Below, piece after piece: positions 1 through 7,253 of a stretch of DNA of 9,016 nt. The notes under the pieces are model-generated. The model was not told where the DNA came from and searched no databases. It was given only the letters and a program-made list of their open reading frames with translations. Both the position numbers and the translations under genes were made by a program. The stretch's first letter is position 1. Every line of letters starts with the position of its first letter. The stretch is from Frankiales bacterium (GTDB lineage Bacteria; Actinomycetota; Actinomycetes; Mycobacteriales; SCTD01), in assembly GCA_025966295.1 (NCBI GenBank), contig JAOPVD010000240.1, positions 1 through 9,016 on the forward strand, in the 5' to 3' direction.

Positions 1-909
1 CTCCGGGGCTACTGCTACCGGATGCTCGGCTCGAGCTTCGACGCCGACGATGCGGTGCAGGAGACGCTCGTCAAGGCCTGGCAGGGGCTCGACCGCTTCG
101 AGGGCCGGGCCGCCCTGCGCTCCTGGCTGTACCGGATCGCGACCAACGTCTGCCTGGACGCGCTGCGGGCCCGGCAGCGGCGGGCGCTCCCGATGGACCT
201 GTCGTCGCCGGTGCCCGCCACCACTGCGCCGGGGGAGCCGCTGCCGGAGGCGGTCTGGATCGAGCCGGTGCCGGACGGTGACGTCGCACCGCCGGAAGGC
301 GACCCGGCGCAGCGCGCGGTGTTCCAGGACAGCATCCGGCTGGCCTTCGTCGCCGCCCTGCAGCACCTGCCACCGCGGCAGCGGGCCGTCCTGATCCTGC
401 GCGAGGTGCTGTGCTGGCAGGCGAGCGAGGTCGCGGAGCTGCTGGACACCACGGTGGCGTCGGTGAACAGCGCCCTGCAGCGGGCCCGCGCCACGCTCGG
501 TGCGAGCAACCTGCAGGACGCCAGGCCGGCCCGGGAGCTGAGCCCGGCCGACCGGGCGCTGCTGAGCCGCTACGTCGCCGCCTTCGAGAGCTACGACATC
601 CCCTCGCTCGTCACGCTGCTGCACGAGGACGCCAGCATCTCGATGCCCCCGCTGGCCATGTGGCTGCGCGGGCGCCAGGACCTGCACGACTGGTACCTGG
701 GCTTCGGCATCGGCTGCCAGGGCTCGCGCCTGCTGGCGACCGTTGCCAACGGGCTGCCGGCGTTCGGCCAGTACCGCGTCGACCCGGCCGGCGGCCACAC
801 GCCGTGGTCGCTGCAGGTCGTCGAGCTCTCAGACGGACGGATCGCGCACGTCCACCACTTCCTGGACACGACGCTGTTCGCTCGCTTCGGCCTGCCCGAG
901 CACCTCTAG
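1..909 (+). CDS. ECF-type RNA polymerase sigma factor, SigG-like, with C-terminal SnoaL-like domain (5' end off window)
   Basis: This protein would direct core RNA polymerase to a set of promoters. The frame is open from base 1, and the residues before the first ATG (22) already match sigma region 2, so the true start lies off the left edge; 302 residues are visible. Region 2 covers about residues 1-60 (DADDAVQETLVKAW, then RSWLYRIATNVCLDALR). A Pro/acid-rich linker follows at about 61-105. Region 4 with its helix-turn-helix is at about 108-165 (LPPRQRAVLILREVL, then ASEVAELLDTTVASVNSALQRAR). A SnoaL/NTF2-like domain fills about 178-298 and ends in VHHFLDTTLFARFGLP. This architecture matches the TIGR02960/SigG-like group, where the C-terminal domain is thought to control activity in place of a classical anti-sigma factor; none is encoded beside it here. 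The final 81 bases overlap the opposing STAS gene. Family assignment is firm; regulon and signal are unknown. Confidence 0.93.
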   Translation, partial: LRGYCYRMLGSSFDADDAVQETLVKAWQGLDRFEGRAALRSWLYRIATNVCLDALRARQRRALPMDLSSPVPATTAPGEPLPEAVWIEPVPDGDVAPPEGDPAQRAVFQDSIRLAFVAALQHLPPRQRAVLILREVLCWQASEVAELLDTTVASVNSALQRARATLGASNLQDARPARELSPADRALLSRYVAAFESYDIPSLVTLLHEDASISMPPLAMWLRGRQDLHDWYLGFGIGCQGSRLLATVANGLPAFGQYRVDPAGGHTPWSLQVVELSDGRIAHVHHFLDTTLFARFGLPEHL

Positions 910-1185
910 GCCGCACAGCGCGGCGAGCCCGACCAGGTGCGCGCTGGCGCCGCACACCACCAGCTGCGCGCCGCGTCCGCGGGCCAGCAGCTGCAGGCGC
1001 GCCAGTGCCTCGAGCAGCGCCAGGTCGGGCAGCCCCGCCGCCCCCAGCTCACAGACCAACCGCGTCGCGCCGCCCCCCTGCAGCAGCGAGCCGACCCCGT
1101 CGAGCAGCCGCTGCGCCACGCCCGGCCCGAGCGGCCCGAGCACGACGACGACGACCGTCCGGGGCGGTGCGTCGGCAGACCTCAC
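829..1185 (-). CDS. Small STAS-domain protein (anti-sigma-factor-antagonist-like)
   Basis: This 118-residue protein resembles stand-alone actinobacterial STAS proteins, which act in the cytoplasm as partners of anti-sigma factors or as signalling modules. An initial beta strand (RTVVVVVLGPLG, residues 9-20) leads to a helix. Next comes the strand TRLVCELGAAGLPDLALLE (about 41-59), the usual D/E-x-G switch-helix region, then a helix (ALARLQLLARGRG) and a strand with the family-like ending LVVCGASAHLVGLAALCGL. The usual phosphorylatable Ser of SpoIIAA proteins is not obvious: ELGAAGLPD lacks a Ser/Thr in the switch segment, so regulation may not be by phosphorylation. The GTG start is chosen because a strong GGAGGAGG lies 7 bases upstream. 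The last 27 codons lie opposite the 3' end of the sigma factor gene. It is divergent from the alcohol dehydrogenase gene. The fold is well supported; the partner is unknown. Confidence 0.8.
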   Translation of the reverse strand: MRSADAPPRTVVVVVLGPLGPGVAQRLLDGVGSLLQGGGATRLVCELGAAGLPDLALLEALARLQLLARGRGAQLVVCGASAHLVGLAALCGLEVLGQAEASEQRRVQEVVDVRDPSV

Positions 1186-1192
1186 CGGACAG

Positions 1193-1200
1193 CCTCCTCC
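1193..1200 (-). promoter_or_regulatory. Strong ribosome binding site of the STAS gene
   Basis: On the minus strand GGAGGAGG precedes the GTG at 1185 with a 7-base spacer. It decides the start codon and supports this small overlapping frame as a real gene. Confidence 0.8.
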
Positions 1201-1249
1201 TGCTCACACAGGGAAGGACGGCGACCGGGGGCGCGACTCATCGCTGTGG

Positions 1250-1278
1250 TTGACGGCACCCCCGCTCGGGGGCAGGGT
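1250..1278 (+). promoter_or_regulatory. Candidate promoter of the alcohol/aldehyde dehydrogenase operon
   Basis: TTGACG (1250-1255) is followed after 17 bases by CAGGGT (1273-1278), close to the actinobacterial housekeeping pattern TTGAC-N17/18-TAGGGT. It lies 26 bases before the GTG start at 1304, which leaves room for the ribosome binding site. The spacer holds a 6-bp palindrome listed separately. The call rests on pattern alone; the -10 element is weak. Confidence 0.45.
1259..1272. promoter_or_regulatory. Palindrome in the promoter spacer, candidate operator
   Basis: CCCCCG-CT-CGGGGG is a perfect 6-bp inverted repeat with a 2-base centre. It sits between the proposed -35 and -10 hexamers of the dehydrogenase operon, in the gap shared with the divergent STAS gene. 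A repressor bound here would block the promoter. In GC-rich DNA a G/C-only palindrome can occur by chance, so confidence is low. Confidence 0.3.
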
Positions 1279-1292
1279 CGGGACTCGACGAT

Positions 1293-1298
1293 GAGGAG
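1293..1298 (+). promoter_or_regulatory. Ribosome binding site deciding the GTG start of the alcohol dehydrogenase
   Basis: GAGGAG lies 5 bases before GTG 1304. The next in-frame ATG is far inside the conserved fold, so this site fixes the start. Confidence 0.7.
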
Positions 1299-1303
1299 AA
1301 CCG

Positions 1304-2427
1304 GTGAAGACCAAGGGTGCACTGCTGTGGGGTGTCAAGGAGGACTGGTCGGTCGAGGAGATCGAGCTCGGGGACCCGGTCGCCGGTGAGGTCCAGGTGC
1401 AGCTGGCCGCCTCCGGCCTGTGCCACTCCGACGAGCACCTGGTCACCGGCGCCACCCCGGTGCAGTTCCCGGCCCTGGGCGGCCACGAGGGCGCCGGCAT
1501 CGTCACGAAGGTCGGCCCGGGGGTCACCTCCCTGCAGGAGGGCGACCACGTCGTCCTGGCCTTCATCCCCGCCTGCGGCAAGTGCCCGCCGTGCTCCAGC
1601 GGCCACCAGAACCTGTGCGACCTCGGCGCCCACCTGCTCGGTGGGCAGGCCATCGCTGACGGCACCTTCCGCGTCCAAGCGCGCGGGCAGGGCGTCTCGC
1701 CGATGTGCCTGCTCGGCACCTTCTCGCCGTACGTCACCGTCCACGAGGCCTCGGCCGTCAAGATCGAGGACGACATCCCGCTCGATAAGGCCGCGCTCGT
1801 CGGCTGCGGCGTGACGACCGGCTGGGGTTCCTCGACCAAGGTCGCGGACGTGCGGCCCGGCGAGACGGTCGTCATCATCGGCATCGGCGGCGTCGGGATC
1901 AACGCCGTACAGGGTGCGGTGGCTGCCGGCGCGAAGCGGGTCATCGCGATCGACCCGGTGCCGTTCAAGCGCGAGCAGGCCAAGGCCTTCGGCGCCACGC
2001 ACGTCTTCGAGAGCGCGGCCGGGGCCGTCGAGGCGGTCGGCGAGCTGACCTGGGGCCGGATGGCCGAGAAGGCCGTCATCACGGTCGGCGACATCCAGGG
2101 CGAGGACATCGAGGAGGCGATGAGCCTCATCGGCAAGGGCGGCCGGGTCGTGGTCACCGGCATGGGCAGCGCCATGAACATGGACGTCAAGCTCAACCTG
2201 TTCCTGTTCACGCTGTTGCAGAAGGACCTGCAGGGCGCCATCTTCGGCGGCTCCAACCCACGGGCCGAGATCCCGGCGCTGCTGTCGATGTACCGCGAGT
2301 GCCGGCTCAAGCTCGACGAGCTGGTCACGACCACCTACCGGCTCGAAGACATCAACCAGGGGTACCAGGACATGAGGGACGGCAAGAACCTGCGCGGCAT
2401 GATCGTCTACACCGACGCGGACCGCTG

Positions 2428-2428
<1 letters not shown>
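1304..2428 (+). CDS. NDMA-dependent (nicotinoprotein) zinc alcohol dehydrogenase, mycofactocin-associated type
   Basis: This is a medium-chain dehydrogenase/reductase of 374 residues, the usual length for the family, oxidising an alcohol to an aldehyde in the cytoplasm. Catalytic zinc ligands are visible as C40 (GLCHSDEH), H61 (GGHEGAG) and C168 (VGCGVTTG). The structural zinc set is C91, C94, C97 and C105 (CGKCPPCSSGHQNLC). The Rossmann motif GIGGVG is at 193-198, and D217 (IAIDP) fits NAD preference. The N-terminal start KGALLWG and the segments LGAHLLGG and GVSPMCLLGTFSPY are typical of the NDMA-dependent group (TIGR03989). Members keep NAD(H) tightly bound and pass electrons to an external carrier, thought to be mycofactocin. 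The GTG start has GAGGAG upstream. It is the first gene of an operon: its TGA overlaps the ATG of the aldehyde dehydrogenase. Family is near certain; substrate is unknown and no mycofactocin gene lies in the window. Confidence 0.95.
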
Positions 2429-3859
<1,431 letters not shown>

Positions 3860-3864
<5 letters not shown>

Positions 3865-3879
3865 CCGGCCCCGGTCAGC
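3860..3879. terminator. Hairpin shared by two convergent genes, likely bidirectional terminator
   Basis: GCTGACCGG (3860-3868) and CCGGTCAGC (3871-3879) form a perfect 9-bp inverted repeat with a 2-base centre; a real RNA loop would open the inner pairs. It includes the TGA of the aldehyde dehydrogenase (3862-3864) and, on the other strand, the TGA of the GT4 gene (3877-3875). No T-tract follows on either side, as is common for actinobacterial hairpins, so termination is inferred rather than shown. Confidence 0.55.
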
Positions 3880-5008
3880 TGGCCGCCCCGAGGGCCGCGG
3901 CCTGCGGCCACGGTCCGGGTGCGGGCTCCGCGTCGGCCACGACCCGCCGGTACGCCGCCTCGTAGCCGGCCGTCATCGCGGCGGTGCTGAAGGACGCCTC
4001 GACGTGGGTGCGGCAGTCGAGCGCGCAGAGCCGGCGGGCGGCGCTGACCGCCGCCGGCAGGTCGGCCGCCGCGTCGACCACGACACCGGTGACGCCGTCG
4101 ACGACGACCTCCGGGACCGCGCCGCGCCGCAGCGCCGCCACCGGGGTGCCGCACGCCATGGCCTCGATCATGACCAGGCCGAACGGCTCCTCCCAGCAGA
4201 TCGGGAACAGCAGGCAGCAGGCCCGCTGGAGCAGGTCACGCTTCGCGCCGGCGTCGGCGACGCCGAATACCGTCACGTCCGGGCCGAGCCGGGGCGCCAC
4301 CTCGCGCCGGAAGTACTCCTGCTCGAGCGGCTCGCTGCACTTGCCGGCGAGCACCAGCGGGAGCCCGGCGGCCCGCGCGGCGTCGATCGCCAGGTGCGGC
4401 GCCTTCTGCGGGTGGAAGCGGCCGAGGAACAGCGCGAACGGCTCCTTGTCCGAGCGGAACGGGTAGGTCTCGACGCGGACGCCGTTGGGCACCGTCCCGA
4501 CCCAGGGCAGGTCGGCCGCGGCACCGCGCTGGGCGTCGGACAGCCCGACCAGCCGCACCGTGTCCCGGAGCGCCCGGTAGTAGGCGCCGGACTCGCCGGT
4601 CACCGGTCCGTGTGCCGTGACCAGGGTCGGTACCGGCCGGCGGCGCGCGAGCAGGGGGGTGGCGAGGGCGTGGTCGTGCACCAGGTCGATGTCGAGCTGC
4701 TCGAGCAGGCCGCCCACCCGGGCGGCGTGCAGCAGCTCGGGCAGCAGCTCGCCCAGCTCACCTGACCGGGGCACGTCGCAGGCCGGCAGGTAGCGCTGCG
4801 CCCGGGTGCCGCGCCGGCCGGCCGCCACCAGGGTGAGGTGGTGCCCGCGTTCGACCAGACCGTCGACCAGGTCGGCCACGACGCTCTCGATCCCGCCGTA
4901 CGCCGGGGGTGGCACGGCGTAGTAGGGCGGCGCGACCATCGCGATCCGCAGCGAGCTGCTGCCGCTTCCGGCGCGCGGGCCGGGCAGCGCAGCGGGCGAC
5001 GCGGGCAT
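3875..5008 (-). CDS. GT4-family glycosyltransferase (GT-B fold)
   Basis: This is a cytoplasmic retaining sugar transferase of 377 residues that uses a nucleotide sugar donor. The N-terminal acceptor domain starts at about residue 20 (LRIAMVAPPYY, then YGGIESVVADLVDGL with the glycine-rich loop) and includes DIDLVHDHALATP and TLVTAHGP. The donor domain has VPNGV (174-178), GRFHPQK (196-202, with R and K placed to bind the donor phosphates) and the EX7E motif at E274-E282 within EEPFGLVMIEAMACGTPV. Residues 1-19 are a Pro/Ala/Ser-rich extension, but an AAGGGA-type ribosome binding site 8 bases upstream supports ATG 5008. There is no signal peptide or membrane segment. It follows the glycosidase gene by 18 bases, so the two are probably co-transcribed. 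The EEPFGL/MACGTPV pattern fits glycan or glycolipid mannosyl- and glucosyltransferases; donor and acceptor are unknown. Confidence 0.9.
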   Translation of the reverse strand: MPASPAALPGPRAGSGSSSLRIAMVAPPYYAVPPPAYGGIESVVADLVDGLVERGHHLTLVAAGRRGTRAQRYLPACDVPRSGELGELLPELLHAARVGGLLEQLDIDLVHDHALATPLLARRRPVPTLVTAHGPVTGESGAYYRALRDTVRLVGLSDAQRGAAADLPWVGTVPNGVRVETYPFRSDKEPFALFLGRFHPQKAPHLAIDAARAAGLPLVLAGKCSEPLEQEYFRREVAPRLGPDVTVFGVADAGAKRDLLQRACCLLFPICWEEPFGLVMIEAMACGTPVAALRRGAVPEVVVDGVTGVVVDAAADLPAAVSAARRLCALDCRTHVEASFSTAAMTAGYEAAYRRVVADAEPAPGPWPQAAALGAAS

Positions 5009-5026
5009 CGGGGGAGTCCCTTCTGG

Positions 5027-7174
5027 TCAACCGCGGTAGGAGGCCGCGGTCAGAGGCTGGCGGGCCTCCCGGAACAGCTCGATGTCGGGCGGCAGCCCCT
5101 CGAGGTCCCAGTCGTCGGCGGTGACCGAGAGGGAGACCTCGGTGCCGGCGAGGCGCAGCCGTTCGATCCGCAGCGGCAGCAGCGGCGGCGGCACTGCCGG
5201 GTCGCACCAGAGCTTGCCGAACGGGACCCAGGGCTCGAAGCGCAGCAGCGTCCGCAGCAGGTACAGCGGGGACGCGGCCGACCAGGCCTGCGGCTCGCAG
5301 GAGGTCGGGTAGGGGACGGGTGCGGCGAACTCGGCCCGGTCGAAGCCGCAGAACAGCTCGGGCAGCCGACCGCCGAAGTGCCGGGCCGCGTCGAGCAGCG
5401 CGAGCGCGACGGTCTGCGCCTCCTCGACGAAGCCGTACCGCATCAGGCCGGCGGCGATGAGCGCGTTGTCGTGCGGCCAGACCGAGCCGTTGTGGTAGCT
5501 CATCGGGTTGTACGCGCCCATGTTGGTGGCGAGCGTCCGGACCCCGAAGCCGCTGAACATCTGCGGGCCGAGCAGGTGCTCCGCCACCGAGGCGGCCTTG
5601 TCCTCGTCGACGATGCCGGTCCACAGGCAGTGCCCCATGTTGGAGGCGAGCGCGTCGACGGGCCGCTTGTCGCCGTCCAGCGCCAGGGCGTAGTAGCCGT
5701 GCTCGGGCAGCCAGAAGACCTCGTTGAAGCGCTGCTTGAGGGCGCTCGCCCGGTCCGCCCAGTGCCGGGCCAGCGCGTCGTCCCCTGCCTCGGTCGCGAA
5801 GTGCGCCCTGGCGAGGAAGGCCCCATAGGCATAGCCCTGCACCTCCACCAGGCTGATCGGCGGCTCCGCGAAGGCGCCGCTGGCGAAGGTGATCGCGTCG
5901 AAGGAGTCCTTCCAGCCCTGGTTCACCAGGCCGCGGTCGGTCGCGCGCTGGTACTCCACGAAGCCGTCCGCGTCCCGGTCGCCGTGCTGCTCGATCCAGG
6001 CCAGCGCGCGGTCGGCGTGCGGCAGCAGCGCGTCGACATGCGCGCGCTCGAGGCCCCAGCGGCGCAGCTCACCGAGCAGCATGACGAACAGCGGCGTCGC
6101 GTCGACGCTGCCGTAGTAGCAGGCCCCACCGCCCAGCGCGGCCGCCGCGTCGAGACCGGCCCGGACCTCGTGCAGGATCCGGCCGGGCTCCTCCTCGGTG
6201 AGCGGGTCGACCCGGACGCCCTGCAGGTCGGCCAGGGTCTGCAGCGTCCCCAGCGCCACGGACGGGTCGAGCGGCAGCAGCATCCAGCTGGTCAGGAGCG
6301 CGTCACGGCCGAACAGCGTCATGAACCACGGGGCGCCCGCCGCCACGACCACCCGCTCCGGGTGGTCGGCGTCGAAGATCCGCAGCATCCCGAGGTCGGT
6401 CGCGCTGTGCCGCAGCAGGTCGATCAGGCCGTCGTCGGGGGTGCTGACCGCCGGTGCCGCTCGGCGCCAGGCGGCCAGCTGCGCCGCCGGCTCGCTGGTC
6501 TCGACGGCCTGCCCGGGACGGAAACGGGCCGGGGCCTCCGCGCCCTGCAGCACCGGCGTGACGTGCACCGACACCGTGACGTCCTGGTGCTTCGGGACCA
6601 CGAGCTGCCACTGCAGCCCGGCCGGCGAGGTGCTCGGCGCGCGGTCCGCCCGCACCACCACCGCTTGGGCGCCGTCGCCCTCCGGGCGCCCCAGCCGCAG
6701 GCCGTCGGGCTCCGCTGCGCGCTGCACGTCGGTGCGCTCCCGGACCCGGCCCTCCTTGACCTCGAACAGCCCGGCGAAGTCGGAGTCCACCGCCAGCTCG
6801 AGCTGGACCCCCGCGACCTCCCGGCCGAGGTTGCGCACCGTGACGTCCTCCCGCAGGCCGTTGCCTACGTAGCGGCGCCGGACGACCAGCAGCGTGCTGT
6901 CCGCCGTCCCCGGCCGAGGCGGACGGCGCAGCACGAACGTGCCGGCGTACGGCGTCACGCTCTGGACGGCCAGCGGTTCGAGCGCTTGGCCGTCGACGGC
7001 CAGCTCCAGGCGGCTCACGAACCGGGTGTCGCGGTAGAACAACCCCTGCTCGGCGCCGGTGCGGATGTCGCCGGATCGGCCGCAGATGCAGAAGGTCACC
7101 CCTTCGATCAGGGTCACCGTGCCCGCATGGGCCGTCGCCTGCGGCGCACCCCCGTATGCCCAGCCCTCGGTCAT
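5027..7174 (-). CDS. Glycogen-debranching-like glycosidase (amylo-alpha-1,6-glucosidase family, GDE_N_bis plus (alpha/alpha)6 barrel)
   Basis: This 715-residue cytoplasmic enzyme probably hydrolyses an alpha-glucoside or branch linkage. The N-terminal beta-sandwich (about 17-225) has the family opening TLIEGVTFCICGRSGDI and GLFYRDTRFVSRLEL. The (alpha/alpha)6 barrel (about 245-650) has APWFMTLFGRDALLTSWM (281-298), VNQGWKDSFDAITF (417-430), HNGSVWPHDN (561-570) and GGRLPELFCGF (601-611). D423 or D426 and E606 are candidate catalytic acids by analogy with related barrel families; this is inference. The frame stays open to a GTG at 7219, but that start lacks a ribosome binding site. ATG 7174 has GGAG 5 bases upstream, with AGGAGG further back, and begins just before the conserved domain, so I use it. 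No signal peptide is seen. It heads an operon with the GT4 gene. Many such proteins are annotated as debranching enzymes without proof, and related ones act on other glycosides. Confidence 0.88.
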   Translation of the reverse strand: MTEGWAYGGAPQATAHAGTVTLIEGVTFCICGRSGDIRTGAEQGLFYRDTRFVSRLELAVDGQALEPLAVQSVTPYAGTFVLRRPPRPGTADSTLLVVRRRYVGNGLREDVTVRNLGREVAGVQLELAVDSDFAGLFEVKEGRVRERTDVQRAAEPDGLRLGRPEGDGAQAVVVRADRAPSTSPAGLQWQLVVPKHQDVTVSVHVTPVLQGAEAPARFRPGQAVETSEPAAQLAAWRRAAPAVSTPDDGLIDLLRHSATDLGMLRIFDADHPERVVVAAGAPWFMTLFGRDALLTSWMLLPLDPSVALGTLQTLADLQGVRVDPLTEEEPGRILHEVRAGLDAAAALGGGACYYGSVDATPLFVMLLGELRRWGLERAHVDALLPHADRALAWIEQHGDRDADGFVEYQRATDRGLVNQGWKDSFDAITFASGAFAEPPISLVEVQGYAYGAFLARAHFATEAGDDALARHWADRASALKQRFNEVFWLPEHGYYALALDGDKRPVDALASNMGHCLWTGIVDEDKAASVAEHLLGPQMFSGFGVRTLATNMGAYNPMSYHNGSVWPHDNALIAAGLMRYGFVEEAQTVALALLDAARHFGGRLPELFCGFDRAEFAAPVPYPTSCEPQAWSAASPLYLLRTLLRFEPWVPFGKLWCDPAVPPPLLPLRIERLRLAGTEVSLSVTADDWDLEGLPPDIELFREARQPLTAASYRG

Positions 7175-7196
7175 GGGATCTCCATACCTCCTGGGT

Positions 7197-7214
7197 CGGG
7201 AGGAATGCCTCCCG
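7197..7214. promoter_or_regulatory. Inverted repeat in the divergent gap, candidate operator
   Basis: CGGGAGG-AATG-CCTCCCG is a perfect 7-bp inverted repeat with a 4-base centre, extendable by two pairs after one mismatch. It sits in the 79-base gap between the start codons of the glycosidase (7174) and the hydrolase fusion (7254), so a protein bound here could act on both genes. It could instead form a hairpin in the glycosidase leader and mask purine-rich sequence near its ribosome binding site. The choice cannot be made from the sequence. Confidence 0.4.
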
Positions 7215-7240
7215 CCCACCGGCTCTTGACGCCATCAGAC

Positions 7241-7248
7241 GAGAGGGG
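7241..7248 (+). promoter_or_regulatory. Ribosome binding site of the hydrolase/luciferase-domain fusion
   Basis: GAGAGGGG lies 5 bases before ATG 7254. It supports this start, which sits just ahead of the conserved hydrolase core. Confidence 0.6.
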
Positions 7249-7253
7249 ACCTC

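Noticed and set aside
1141..1157. CGA/ACG trinucleotide run as a microsatellite
   Set aside because: On the minus strand it encodes the valine-rich first beta strand of the STAS domain, so protein structure explains it.
411..1253. Plus-strand frame crossing the sigma factor end and the STAS gene
   Set aside because: It is an Arg/Ala/Pro-rich shadow; the sigma and STAS frames explain the same bases with real domains.
2299..2427. 43-codon upstream extension of the aldehyde dehydrogenase
   Set aside because: It lies wholly within the alcohol dehydrogenase gene, has no family similarity, and would exceed the usual family length.
7175..7219. GTG start at 7219 for the glycosidase
   Set aside because: No ribosome binding site precedes it and the added 15 residues look like translated leader; ATG 7174 has GGAG at good spacing.
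7226..7230. TTGAC as a -35 element for the hydrolase fusion
   Set aside because: It is only 24 bases before the ATG, so a -10 and ribosome binding site would not both fit.
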